Origin: Clostridia bacterium
Lineage (GTDB): Bacteria; Bacillota; Clostridia; Oscillospirales; Acutalibacteraceae
NCBI GenBank assembly: GCA_017431755.1
Contig: JAFRKM010000023.1
Location: 1 to 22,305 of the forward strand
Direction of reading: 5' to 3'
Length of the DNA: 22,305 nt
Part shown: in pieces, positions 7,572-15,340 of the stretch
How positions within the stretch are numbered: the stretch's first letter is position 1
Layout: each line of letters begins with the position of its first letter
Made by a program: the position numbers and the translations under genes
Notes under the pieces: generated by a model
Database searches by the model: none
The model's input: the letters and a program-made list of their open reading frames with translations, nothing else
Told to the model about the DNA's origin: nothing

Positions 7572-8201
7572 TTATTTGGAGTACAATTCAACGATGAGGG
7601 TTTCTTCAACGTCAAGATCGATATCTTCTCTTGCCGGCATAGCTATTTTTTTAGCCTCAAATTTTTCGCTGTTTAGCTCAAGCCATTTTGGAACAATTCT
7701 AGAACCATTAGCTTCAATAATAGATTTAATTTTCGCGTTATCTCTAGATTTTTCATCAATGCTAATAACGTCACCAACTTTTACTAATAAAGAAGGGATA
7801 TTAACTTTGTGACCATTTACATTAAAATGCTTGTGAACAACTAATTGTCTGGCCTCAGCTCTTGAACTTGCCCAACCCAAACGGTAAACAACGTTATCTA
7901 AACGTGATTCAAGAATTGCAAGTAAGTTTTCACCTTTTTTACCTTCTTTAATTTTAGTTGCTAAATCAAAATAATGAGCAAATTGTTTTTCTAAAACTCC
8001 GTAGTAACGTCTTGCTTTTTGTTTTGCACGTAATTGAAGACCATATTCAGAGTATTTTTTTCTTCCTTGACCGTGTTGCCCCGGTGCATATGAACGTCTG
8101 GAAATCGCACATTTACCGGAATAACATCTATCACCTTTCAAAAAAAGTTTTTGTCCTTCTCTGCGGCAAAGTCTGCACACAGCTCCTGTATATCTTGCCA
8201 T
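7572..8201 (-). CDS. rpsD: 30S ribosomal protein S4, zinc-type
   Basis: Primary 16S-binding assembly protein and accuracy factor of the 30S body. It has 209 residues. Cys9, Cys12, Cys26 and Cys31 form the zinc-binding N-terminal cluster of the C+ form. The S4 RNA-binding domain (about 97-160) holds RLDNVVYRLG and QLVVHKHFNVNG. The ATG at 8201 has GGAGG upstream, 24 nt after rpsK. S4 represses alpha-operon translation in enterobacteria and its own gene in Bacillus; nothing in this gap proves either mode here. Confidence 0.97.
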   Translation of the reverse strand: MARYTGAVCRLCRREGQKLFLKGDRCYSGKCAISRRSYAPGQHGQGRKKYSEYGLQLRAKQKARRYYGVLEKQFAHYFDLATKIKEGKKGENLLAILESRLDNVVYRLGWASSRAEARQLVVHKHFNVNGHKVNIPSLLVKVGDVISIDEKSRDNAKIKSIIEANGSRIVPKWLELNSEKFEAKKIAMPAREDIDLDVEETLIVELYSK

Positions 8202-8225
8202 ATTATATATTACACCTCCTTATTA

Positions 8226-8627
8226 TTAAACACGTCTTCTTTTTGGCGGACGACAACCATTATGTGGAATTGGAGTAACATCTTTTATCATGTTAACTTC
8301 AAGTCCTGCTGCTTGAAGAGCACGAATTGCTGCTTCTCTACCTGACCCAGGACCTTTTACATAAACTTCCACGGTTTTCATACCGTGTTCAATAGCTGCT
8401 TTAGCTGCTGTATCTGCTGCGGTTTGAGCTGCAAATGGAGTAGATTTTTTAGAGCCTCTAAATCCAAGTCCACCTGCACTAGCCCATGATACTGCATTAC
8501 CTTCAATATCTGTTATTGTAACAATTGTGTTATTAAAAGTAGATTGAATATGTGCTGCTCCGCGTTCGATATTTTTTCTATCACGACGTCTGCGGATAGT
8601 TTTTTTGGAGCCACTTTGTACTGCCAT
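8226..8627 (-). CDS. rpsK: 30S ribosomal protein S11
   Basis: Platform protein of the 30S subunit that contacts mRNA near the E site. It has 133 residues with conserved AHIQSTFNNTIVTITD (about 26-41), GSKKSTPFAAQ and KGPGSGREAAIRAL segments and the basic tail CRPPKRRRV. The ATG at 8627 has a GGAGGA-type site upstream. It lies between rpsM (22 nt) and rpsD (24 nt), the normal alpha-operon order. Confidence 0.97.
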   Translation of the reverse strand: MAVQSGSKKTIRRRRDRKNIERGAAHIQSTFNNTIVTITDIEGNAVSWASAGGLGFRGSKKSTPFAAQTAADTAAKAAIEHGMKTVEVYVKGPGSGREAAIRALQAAGLEVNMIKDVTPIPHNGCRPPKRRRV

Positions 8628-8649
8628 TAAATTATTCCTCCTTCACTAA

Positions 8650-9018
8650 TTAACCTTTTTTGTTTGCCATTGTTTTTCTGGGACCTTTTCTGGTTCTTGC
8701 ATTTGTTTTGGATCTTTGCCCTCTTACAGGAAGTCCTTTTCTATGACGGATTCCTCTATAACAACCAATTTCAATAAGTCTTTTAATATCAAATGCAATA
8801 TTACTTCTAAGATCACCTTCAACTTGATATTCTTTATCGATGCAAGCTCTAAGTTTTGCTACATCTTCTTCGGTAAGATCTCTTACTCTCGTGTCTGGAT
8901 TAACTCCAGTTTTTTCAATTATTTTTTTAGCTGTTGTTCTTCCTATACCAAAAATATAAGTAAGACCGATTTCTATTCTTTTGTCTCTTGGTAAATCAAC
9001 GCCTGATATACGGGCCAT
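8650..9018 (-). CDS. rpsM: 30S ribosomal protein S13
   Basis: Protein of the 30S head that contacts the P-site tRNA and forms intersubunit bridges with L5. It has 122 residues: MARISGVDLPRDKRIEIGL at the start, the helix-hairpin-helix region (about 15-60), and the extended basic C-terminal tail (GLPVRGQRSKTNARTRKGPR) that reaches the decoding region. The ATG at 9018 has GGAGGTGG a few nt upstream; rpmJ ends 26 nt before it. Confidence 0.97.
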   Translation of the reverse strand: MARISGVDLPRDKRIEIGLTYIFGIGRTTAKKIIEKTGVNPDTRVRDLTEEDVAKLRACIDKEYQVEGDLRSNIAFDIKRLIEIGCYRGIRHRKGLPVRGQRSKTNARTRKGPRKTMANKKG

Positions 9019-9044
9019 TCTTAAGCCACCTCCAATAAATATTT

Positions 9045-9158
9045 TTATCCTTGTCTTTGTTTATGCTTGGGATTTTCACAAATCACCATTACTTTGCCTT
9101 TTCTTTTTATTATTTTACATTTATCACATATTTTCTTTACAGAAGGTCTAACTTTCAC
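9045..9158 (-). CDS. rpmJ: 50S ribosomal protein L36, zinc-type
   Basis: Smallest large-subunit protein, bound to 23S rRNA near the base of the L7/L12 stalk. The 37 codons start with GTG at 9158 and read as a complete L36: KVRPSVKKICDKCK, then CENPKHKQRQG. Cys11, Cys14, Cys27 and His32 are the zinc ligands of the C+ form. AGGAGG sits about 8 nt upstream and inside infA. The first codons overlap the end of infA by 11 nt in another frame. Standard place between infA and rpsM. Confidence 0.96.
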   Translation of the reverse strand: MKVRPSVKKICDKCKIIKRKGKVMVICENPKHKQRQG

Positions 9159-9444
9159 TACTTTCGCCTCCTTCATCATAGTTTTGTTTTACGGCTGTCT
9201 CAGAATCTTTGTCTGTATTTTTTTCACCCTTAGAACGCCAAGTAATTCTACCTCTTGTCAAGTCATAAGGTGAAATTTCTACCGTTACAGTATCACCTTG
9301 CAAGATTCTTATATAATTCATTCTAAGTTTTCCTGATATATGCGCAAGTATAACCTTTCCGTTAGGAAGCTCTACTTTAAAAGTCGCATTTGGAAGAACT
9401 TCAACAACCTTGCCTTCTAATTCAATAACATCTTCCTTTGACAT
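9148..9444 (-). CDS. infA: Translation initiation factor IF-1 with extended C terminus
   Basis: IF-1 binds the 30S A site and helps IF2 and IF3 select the initiator tRNA. The OB-fold core is complete (residues 1-72: MSKEDVIELEGKVVEVLPN, then HISGKLRMNYIRILQGD and DLTRGRITWRSK). The usual protein ends there at about 72 residues. This one continues for 26 mostly polar, acidic residues (GEKNTDKDSE through GGESSES) to a TAG inside rpmJ, so it is 98 long. The tail region also carries the rpmJ SD. The start ATG at 9444 is chosen by homology; no SD precedes it. A GTG at 9471 would add nine residues and is less likely. Confidence 0.93.
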   Translation of the reverse strand: MSKEDVIELEGKVVEVLPNATFKVELPNGKVILAHISGKLRMNYIRILQGDTVTVEISPYDLTRGRITWRSKGEKNTDKDSETAVKQNYDEGGESSES

Positions 9445-9547
9445 AATTAAGGAGCTTGAAACTCTTGACACCTTTTATTTAATCAAAAGAATCAATTTGC
9501 TCACTCTACCACCTCTACTTTAAAATTGAAAAAATTTTGCATAATTC

Positions 9548-9787
9548 TCAACGATTAAATAATTTTAAACTACTACGAATCAATTTATTAGTCTGAAGAT
9601 TTTTTTCATTTAAAACCGTATTTGTTATTTTTAAATGAATAAATTTCTTTTTTTTAGGTTTTTCAAGCGGTCTAAATTTTCCATCGCACACATAAGCATA
9701 ATTTTTATCAAAACTAATTATAACCTGAAAATCACCTTTATCATGTCCAGCTTTCGAAATAACTACTGTTCCTTTTTCAATCTGCAT
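9548..9787 (-). CDS. KOW-domain RNA-binding protein (L14e-like)
   Basis: Small protein of 79 residues with an N-terminal KOW/L14e-type fold: GTVVISKAGHDKGDFQVI (about 6-23), then YAYVCDGKFRPLEKPKKKK (31-49). This family recurs in Firmicutes between map and infA, and a role in RNA or ribosome binding is inferred, not proved. The tail (about 50-79) is basic and Asn/Lys-rich. The ATG at 9787 lies 15 nt after map. It is one of the few genes here that ends in TGA. The next gene, infA, follows after 103 nt. Confidence 0.85.
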   Translation of the reverse strand: MQIEKGTVVISKAGHDKGDFQVIISFDKNYAYVCDGKFRPLEKPKKKKFIHLKITNTVLNEKNLQTNKLIRSSLKLFNR

Positions 9788-9802
9788 TTAAACACCGCCT
9801 TT

Positions 9803-10555
9803 TTACGATGGATTCGTAAGAATTAACGGACCTTCCGGAGTAATTGCAACAGTGTGTTCAAAATGTGCAGAATTTTTTCCGTCTACAGTCACAGCTGTCC
9901 AACCGTCATCTAAAACTACCACATCGCTTTTCCCGGCATTTACCATAGGTTCAATTGCAATAGTCATTCCTTTAACAAGCCTTGCTCCATGACCGGGCCT
10001 TCCATAATTTGGAATCGAGGGATCTTCATGCATCGACGCACCCACTCCATGGCCGACAAAATCGCGTACCACCGAGTAGCCACGTGCTTCAACATACCTT
10101 TGAACCGTATTACTAATATCTCCAATTCTATTGCCAATTTTTGCACATTTTATTCCTTCAAAAAGGCTTTCCTTGGTAACATCTAAAAGATTATTATCTT
10201 CTTTTGTGATATCCCCGCAAGGAAAAGTCCAAGCGTTATCTGCGTGAAATCCATTTAAACATGCCACCAAATCAATACTGACAATATCTCCATTTTTAAT
10301 AATACGCTTTTTGTTGGGTATGCCATGGACGACTTCATTATTAATAGATATGCAGCTGCTTTTTGGAAAATCACCATACCCCAAGCACGAGGGAATAGCG
10401 CCCTGAGATTTAATATATTTATAAATAAGATTATCAATATATTCTGTACTTACTCCGGGCTCAACTGCTTTTCCTCCTAGCTGCAAAGCTCTTGCAGAAA
10501 TCTTACCTGCCTCTTTCATTAAATCTATCTCATGAACCGACTTTAAAATTATCAT
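9803..10555 (-). CDS. map: Methionine aminopeptidase, type I
   Basis: Removes the N-terminal Met from nascent proteins when the second residue is small. It has 250 residues of the pita-bread fold, with substrate His77 (VVHGIP), metal ligands Asp95, Asp106, His169 (FVGHGVG), Glu202 (IEPMVN) and Glu233 (HFEHTV), and His176. There is no N-terminal zinc-finger extension. The start ATG shares a base with the adk stop (TAATG), which points to translational coupling. The secY-adk-map order is standard. Confidence 0.97.
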   Translation of the reverse strand: MIILKSVHEIDLMKEAGKISARALQLGGKAVEPGVSTEYIDNLIYKYIKSQGAIPSCLGYGDFPKSSCISINNEVVHGIPNKKRIIKNGDIVSIDLVACLNGFHADNAWTFPCGDITKEDNNLLDVTKESLFEGIKCAKIGNRIGDISNTVQRYVEARGYSVVRDFVGHGVGASMHEDPSIPNYGRPGHGARLVKGMTIAIEPMVNAGKSDVVVLDDGWTAVTVDGKNSAHFEHTVAITPEGPLILTNPS

Positions 10556-11196
10556 TACTGTGCCTCTAATATTTTATTTATTTCTAATCTTATTTCGTCA
10601 AGAGATTTAGAACCATCTATCACAGCAATTTTATTTTGTTTGCTATAATAAGACTTTAAAACATGAGTTTGGTCATAATAAACTTTAAGTCTTTGCTTTA
10701 CTGTTTCTAATTTGTCGTCCATACGTTGAACAAGGGTGCCTGCACAATCATCACATTTTCCGTCAACTTTTGGTTTTGCACCATCTAAATTAACGTTATA
10801 TGTTTTTCCACAATTGTCACAAACACGACGCCCGACCATTCTTTTATAAATAATTTCGTCATCAACTTCAATATCAATAACTTTATCTATTCTTACATTA
10901 GAATTATCCAACGCCTCGGCTTGAGCTAAAGTTCTTGGAAATCCATCCAAAATAAACCCGTTTTTGCAATCTTCATGACTTATTCTGTCTTTTACTATTC
11001 CAATAACAACTTCATCAGGAACCAAATTTCCTGCATCCATATAAGACTTAACTTTAAGGCCTAGCTCAGAGCCGCTTTTCAACGCTTCTCTTATAATATT
11101 TCCCGTCGAAATCGTAGGAATTTTAAAATGTTTTGACATCATTTCTGCTTGAGTTCCTTTTCCAGCACCAGGTGCCCCTAAAAGTATAATGTTCAT
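10555..11196 (-). CDS. adk: Adenylate kinase, zinc-lid type
   Basis: Interconverts ATP + AMP and two ADP. It has 213 residues. The P-loop is GAPGAGKGT (7-15), the AMP-binding part includes STGNIIRE (30-37) and DGFPRT (84-89), and the LID carries Cys126, Cys129, Cys148 and Cys151, the zinc site common in Gram-positive enzymes. RMDDKLETVKQRL (158-170) supplies the conserved Arg/Asp cluster. The ATG at 11196 follows AAGGAG, 60 nt after secY. Its stop overlaps the map start by one base. Confidence 0.97.
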   Translation of the reverse strand: MNIILLGAPGAGKGTQAEMMSKHFKIPTISTGNIIREALKSGSELGLKVKSYMDAGNLVPDEVVIGIVKDRISHEDCKNGFILDGFPRTLAQAEALDNSNVRIDKVIDIEVDDEIIYKRMVGRRVCDNCGKTYNVNLDGAKPKVDGKCDDCAGTLVQRMDDKLETVKQRLKVYYDQTHVLKSYYSKQNKIAVIDGSKSLDEIRLEINKILEAQ

Positions 11197-11256
11197 TACT
11201 AAACTCCTTACATAATTTAACGAATTTTCGGCGAAAAACTAAATTCACCAATAAAA

Positions 11257-12582
11257 TTAATCTAAAAATCCTTTATAATGTCTCATCATAAGCTGAGACT
11301 CCATTTGTTTTACTGTTTCAAGCGCAACCCCTACCAAGATTATTATCGAGGTACCACCCATTGAAAGTTGGTGCATCGAGCTTAAGTTTGAAAATCCAAT
11401 TGGTAAAAGTGCGATAAACGCTAGGAACAATGCTCCAAGCAATGTAACTTTTGACAAAATTTTCGAAAGAAAATCTGATGTTGGTTTGCCCGGTCTGATA
11501 CCCGGAATAACACCATTACTTTGTCTTAAATTGTTTGCCATTTCTATTGGATTGTAAGTAATTGCAACATAAAAATATGCAAACATAAGTATTAAGAAGA
11601 AATATACAATTGTATAACCAAGACTATTAACCTTTAATACGTCTAAAATATTCTTCATAACACCTGTTGGGCGAGCAAAGAAATTTATAATTTGCGGAAC
11701 CCATAAAATAGAACTTGCAAAAATTATTGGCATAACTCCTGCGATACCTATTTTAAGCGGTATATGACTATTTTGACCAGCATACATTTTTCTGCCTACT
11801 ATACGTTTGGAATATTGAATTGGAATACGCCTTTCAGCATCATTCATAAACACAATAACCCACATCATAAAGAAGAACATTAACACAAACAACGGTACAT
11901 AAATAAAGAATTTACCAAAATATTCCGGATTACTTATAGCCATTTGAATATACCTTACTAACTGATTAATTAAACTTGGCATTCTAGAAACGATACCTGC
12001 AAACATAAGGATTGATATGCCATTACCAACACCTTTATCATTAATTTGTTCACCAAGCCACATCATAAGTGCAGTTCCTGCAGTAAAACAACAGATTATT
12101 ACTATTGCAGTAAAAACACCTTCGAAGCCTTCTGTATATTTAACGATTGGTTGACCACCATAATTACCATTTTTTAAATATACATAAAATCCTGCACCTT
12201 GTAAAAGTCCTATACCAATTGTCAAATAACGAGTTATTGCCGTTAATTTTTTGCGCCCTTCTTCGCCTTCTTTTTGCAAACGTTCAAGCGCCGGCAATGC
12301 CACCGTCATAAGCTGCATAACGATTGATGCAGTAATATACGGCGAAACAGACATTGCAAAAATTGTAGCCTGTGAAAATGCACCACCCGAAAGTGTATCT
12401 AAGTACGATAAAATCGCTCCACCGTCTGCTAAACTTCCCATCATTCCGGAAAGAGCATTAACATCCAAAAACGGAACTGGTATTACTGAACCTATTCTAA
12501 AAACTACCATTATTAACAATGTAAAAAATATCTTTTTTCTAAGTTCTGGCACTCTAAATGAATTAATTAATGTTTTAATCAA
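11257..12582 (-). CDS. secY: Protein translocase subunit SecY
   Basis: Central channel of the SecYEG complex in the cytoplasmic membrane. It has 441 residues with about ten hydrophobic segments. Conserved sites include LDTLSGGAFSQATIFAMSV with the plug region (about 62-80), the GEQINDKGVGNGISILMFAG segment (about 177-196), and the cytoplasmic loops with RRIPIQYSKR and MANNLRQSNGVIPGIRPG. The start is TTG at 12582, 1 nt past the rplO stop, with GAGGTGA about 6 nt upstream inside rplO; no ATG fits the conserved N terminus. This tight spacing suggests coupling to L15 synthesis. Confidence 0.97.
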   Translation of the reverse strand: MIKTLINSFRVPELRKKIFFTLLIMVVFRIGSVIPVPFLDVNALSGMMGSLADGGAILSYLDTLSGGAFSQATIFAMSVSPYITASIVMQLMTVALPALERLQKEGEEGRKKLTAITRYLTIGIGLLQGAGFYVYLKNGNYGGQPIVKYTEGFEGVFTAIVIICCFTAGTALMMWLGEQINDKGVGNGISILMFAGIVSRMPSLINQLVRYIQMAISNPEYFGKFFIYVPLFVLMFFFMMWVIVFMNDAERRIPIQYSKRIVGRKMYAGQNSHIPLKIGIAGVMPIIFASSILWVPQIINFFARPTGVMKNILDVLKVNSLGYTIVYFFLILMFAYFYVAITYNPIEMANNLRQSNGVIPGIRPGKPTSDFLSKILSKVTLLGALFLAFIALLPIGFSNLSSMHQLSMGGTSIIILVGVALETVKQMESQLMMRHYKGFLD

Positions 12583-12583
12583 A

Positions 12584-13024
12584 TTAGATCACCTCAGCCT
12601 TTCCGCCTGCAGCTTCAATTTTTTCAGCCGCAGATTTTGAAAAGAAATGTGCTTTAACTGTAAAACTCTTGGTAATGTTGCCATTTCCTAAAATTTTAAT
12701 TTTATCAAATTTACGTTTTACAAGGCCCATATTAATAAGTTCATTAACATCAATTACGGAACCTTCTCCGAATTTTTCAAGTTCACCAACATTAATGGCT
12801 ACAACTTTTTTAGCAAAAATGTTATTAAACCCTCTTTTTGGAATTCTTCTTTGAAGAGGCATTTGTCCACCTTCAAAACCTGGGCGCACACCACCACCGG
12901 ACCTTGCATTTTGCCCTTTATGGCCTTTTCCTGCGGTTTTGCCCCAGCCTGAACCATGCCCTCTGCCTATTCTTTTAGCTTTCTTTTTTGAACCTTTAAC
13001 AGATATTAAATCATGTAATTCCAA
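12584..13024 (-). CDS. rplO: 50S ribosomal protein L15
   Basis: Late-assembling protein of the large-subunit core. From TTG at 13024 it has 146 residues, the family length: MELHDLISVKGS, then RIGRGHGSGWGKTAGKGHKG (about 19-38), GVRPGFEGGQMPLQRRIPKRGF, and a C-terminal L18e/L15-type domain ending in AEKIEAAGGKAEVI. AGGAGGTGA lies about 7 nt before this TTG. An in-frame ATG at 13048 lies upstream of that SD and has none of its own, so TTG is preferred. Confidence 0.95.
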   Translation of the reverse strand: MELHDLISVKGSKKKAKRIGRGHGSGWGKTAGKGHKGQNARSGGGVRPGFEGGQMPLQRRIPKRGFNNIFAKKVVAINVGELEKFGEGSVIDVNELINMGLVKRKFDKIKILGNGNITKSFTVKAHFFSKSAAEKIEAAGGKAEVI

Positions 13025-13064
13025 CTTTAATTCACCTCCTGCGAACATTACGCATTATAAGCAT

Positions 13065-13247
13065 TTATTTACTTTCGTTAACTTCAACCAGATAAGATAT
13101 CGCTTGAATTTTTCCGCGAGTTGCTTCATTATCCGGCTGAACCGAAACATCGTTGATTCTTTTAAGTCCCAGCGATTTAGCTGTCGCAATATGATTTTTT
13201 TTGCGGCCAGCTAAACTTTTAACAAGTTTTATTTCTATATTTGCCAT
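13065..13247 (-). CDS. rpmD: 50S ribosomal protein L30
   Basis: Small 23S-binding protein of 60 residues. It has the family pattern IKLVKSLAGRKKNHIATAKSL (about 6-26) and LKRINDVSVQPDNEATRGKI (27-46). The ATG at 13247 follows AAGGGG, 13 nt past rpsE; rplO begins 40 nt later. Order rpsE-rpmD-rplO is standard for the spc part of the cluster. Confidence 0.96.
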   Translation of the reverse strand: MANIEIKLVKSLAGRKKNHIATAKSLGLKRINDVSVQPDNEATRGKIQAISYLVEVNESK

Positions 13248-13260
13248 TTTGCTGACCCCT

Positions 13261-13761
13261 TTACTTTAATATTTCTTTTACAGTTTTTCCGCGAAGCACA
13301 GCTACTTCTTCGGCATTTCTAAGGCTTTTAAGGCCTTCAATTGTAGCTCTTACAACATTACATGGGTTATTTGAACGAAGAGCTTTTGTACGAATATCTT
13401 TAATTCCTGCAGATTCCACAACCGCACGAACAGGTCCGCCAGCTATAACTCCGGTACCAGGTGCAGCGGGTTTCATAAGGACTCTGGCTGCTCCATATTC
13501 ACCAATGAATTCATGTGGAATTGTGTTTCCTTTAAGAGAAACTTTTATAAGATTTTTCTTAGCATCTTCAATTCCCTTACGAATTGCGTCCGGAACTTCT
13601 CCAGATTTACCAATTCCAAATCCAACTGTTCCTTTTCCATCTCCAACAACCATAAGAGCTGCGAATTTAAAAATACGTCCGCCTTTTACAGTTTTAGAAA
13701 CTCTGTTTATTGCTACGAGTTTTTCTTTTAAATCAAGTACTGAAGCATCAATTCTAGCCAA
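13261..13761 (-). CDS. rpsE: 30S ribosomal protein S5
   Basis: Protein near the mRNA entrance that affects decoding accuracy and the spectinomycin site. It has 166 residues. The N-terminal double-stranded RNA-binding-like domain starts with LKEKLVAINRVSKTVKGGRI (11-30); the second half has GAARVLMKPAAPGTGVIAGG and GIKDIRTKALRSNNPCNVVRA. The start is TTG at 13761, with GGAGG about 9 nt upstream; MARIDAS fits the family start. It follows rplR by 21 nt. Confidence 0.97.
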   Translation of the reverse strand: MARIDASVLDLKEKLVAINRVSKTVKGGRIFKFAALMVVGDGKGTVGFGIGKSGEVPDAIRKGIEDAKKNLIKVSLKGNTIPHEFIGEYGAARVLMKPAAPGTGVIAGGPVRAVVESAGIKDIRTKALRSNNPCNVVRATIEGLKSLRNAEEVAVLRGKTVKEILK

Positions 13762-13782
13762 AAGTCTTTCCCTCCTCTTACA

Positions 13783-14142
13783 TTAAAAATTAAGTCCGCC
13801 TTCTCTGGCGCCTTCTGCTAATTCTTTTACACGACCATGGAAAATATATCCACCACGGTCAAACACAACATCTTTAATTTTTTTCTTAAGAGCACGTTTT
13901 GCAATAATTTGACCAACTTTTTTTGCTGCGTCCTTATTACCACCGTATTCTTTAAAATCTTTTTCAATTGATGATGCACTTACTAAAGTTGTGCCTTTAA
14001 CATCGTCAATAATTTGAGCATAAATATTACTCCTGGAGCGGAAAACATTCATGCGTGGACGACTTGATGTGCCCTGTATTTTACCGCGCACTCTTTTATG
14101 GCGTTTCAAACGGGCCTGATTTTTATCTGCCTTGTTTACCAT
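13783..14142 (-). CDS. rplR: 50S ribosomal protein L18
   Basis: Binds 5S rRNA and, with L5 and L25-type proteins, forms the central protuberance. It has 119 residues: a basic N terminus (ARLKRHKRVRGKIQGT), RPRMNVFRSRSNIYAQIIDD (about 28-47), KKVGQIIAKRAL, and the C-terminal FDRGGYIFHGRVKELAEGAREGGLNF. The ATG at 14142 has AGGAG about 11 nt upstream. It lies 18 nt past rplF. Confidence 0.97.
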   Translation of the reverse strand: MVNKADKNQARLKRHKRVRGKIQGTSSRPRMNVFRSRSNIYAQIIDDVKGTTLVSASSIEKDFKEYGGNKDAAKKVGQIIAKRALKKKIKDVVFDRGGYIFHGRVKELAEGAREGGLNF

Positions 14143-14160
14143 ATTAATTCACACTCCTAA

Positions 14161-14697
14161 TTATTTTTTACCTGTTTTACCTTCTTTGCGGCGAATTACT
14201 TCGTCAACATACTTAATTCCTTTACCTTTATATGGTTCCGGAGCACGTTTTTCGCGTATTTCCGCTGCAAATTGGCCAACTTTTTGTTTGTCAGGACCCA
14301 AAACGGCAATTTTATTTCCCTGAACTTCAATTGTAATTCCGTCTATTTCCGGAACAATAACCTGATGAGAATATCCTAAATTCATGACAAGATTTTTTCC
14401 TTGCTTTTGCACACGATATCCAACACCGTTAACTTCAAGTTCCTTTTTAAAACCGTTTGTAACTCCCTCAACCATATTACTGATAAGAGATCTGGTTAAA
14501 CCATGAAGTGCTCTGCATTCTTTGTGATCATTAGGTCTTGTTACTTCAATCACGTTATCTTTAATCTCAACATTCATCTTTGGATGAACATTATAAGTAA
14601 GAGTACCTTTGGGACCTTTTACCGTTAGTACGCCGTCGTTTAATTTTACATCTACTCCAGCGGGAATATTTATGGGTTTTCTTCCAATTCTTGACAC
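14161..14697 (-). CDS. rplF: 50S ribosomal protein L6
   Basis: Binds 23S rRNA by the sarcin-ricin loop and the factor-binding site. It has 178 residues with two repeated L6 domains: MSRIGRKPINIPAGVDVKL, then TVKGPKGTL in the first, and VGYRVQKQGKNLVMNLGYSH in the second. The C-terminal signature REKRAPEPYKGKGIKY is clear. It starts with GTG at 14697, with AAGGGGTGA about 7 nt upstream, 19 nt after rpsH. Confidence 0.97.
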   Translation of the reverse strand: MSRIGRKPINIPAGVDVKLNDGVLTVKGPKGTLTYNVHPKMNVEIKDNVIEVTRPNDHKECRALHGLTRSLISNMVEGVTNGFKKELEVNGVGYRVQKQGKNLVMNLGYSHQVIVPEIDGITIEVQGNKIAVLGPDKQKVGQFAAEIREKRAPEPYKGKGIKYVDEVIRRKEGKTGKK

Positions 14698-14716
14698 TTT
14701 TTTGTCACCCCTTCTT

Positions 14717-15115
14717 TTACCAAATAAATGCGAGTATCTCGCCGCCGACGTTTTCCTGTCTGGCTTTGCGATCTGTCATAATTCCTTTTGATGTGGAAAC
14801 AATTGCTATTCCAAGACCTTTCATAACTTTAGGCATATTTTCTACATCGCTGTAAATTCTAAGGCCAGGTTTTGAAACTCTTTTAAGTCCGGTAATAGCG
14901 GGTTTTTTATTTTCGGTATATTTAAGAAAAATTTTAATCATACCTTGTTTTCCGTCTTCGGATACAACGAATTTTGTAATGTAGCCCTCTTCAAAAAGTA
15001 TTTCTACTATTGATTTTTTCATATTTGAAGATGGTACTTCAACAACTTCGTGCTTTGCAGAGCTTGCATTTCTGATTCTGGTTAACAAATCTGCAATTGT
15101 ATCTGTAATTTGCAT
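14717..15115 (-). CDS. rpsH: 30S ribosomal protein S8
   Basis: Binds helix 21 of 16S rRNA in the platform and organises the central domain. It has 132 residues: DTIADLLTRIRNASSAKHEV (5-24), a KxxIVEILFEEGYI segment, and the C-terminal motif STSKGIMTDRKARQENVGGE. The ATG at 15115 has GGAGGT upstream, 27 nt after rpsN. In enterobacteria S8 represses the spc operon; no such site is evident here. Confidence 0.97.
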   Translation of the reverse strand: MQITDTIADLLTRIRNASSAKHEVVEVPSSNMKKSIVEILFEEGYITKFVVSEDGKQGMIKIFLKYTENKKPAITGLKRVSKPGLRIYSDVENMPKVMKGLGIAIVSTSKGIMTDRKARQENVGGEILAFIW

Positions 15116-15142
15116 AAATTATTTACCTCCTTTGCTAAGTCT

Positions 15143-15328
15143 TTACCAACTTGCTTTCTTTACGCCCGGGATTTCTCCTTTATATGCAAGTTCCCTAAAA
15201 CAAATACGGCATATACCAAATTTGCGAAGGTAACCATGCGGCCTTCCGCATATTCTGCATCGGGAATATTCGCGGGTAGAAAACTTTTGTTTACGGCTTT
15301 GTTTTACTTTTAATGATGTTTTTGCCAC
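15143..15328 (-). CDS. rpsN: 30S ribosomal protein S14, zinc-type
   Basis: Short, zinc-binding S14 of the 30S head, 61 residues, the type usual in Firmicutes. Cys24, Cys27, Cys40 and Cys43 form the zinc site; the end GEIPGVKKASW is diagnostic. The start is GTG at 15328 with GGAGG about 7 nt upstream. It sits between rplE (12 nt) and rpsH (27 nt), as in other Gram-positives. Confidence 0.97.
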   Translation of the reverse strand: MAKTSLKVKQSRKQKFSTREYSRCRICGRPHGYLRKFGICRICFRELAYKGEIPGVKKASW

Positions 15329-15340
15329 AATAATCCCTCC

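Noticed and set aside
9445..9471. N-terminally longer IF-1 from GTG at 9471
   Set aside because: IF-1 proteins begin with MSKEDVIE, matching ATG at 9444. The longer form has no properly spaced SD, though re-initiation is noted as a finding.
12251..12640. 129-codon open frame on the plus strand opposite secY
   Set aside because: Lies wholly against secY and rplO, has no family-like sequence, and is best explained as a shadow of their codon pattern. The same holds for other plus-strand frames such as 742-1068 and 15501-15818.
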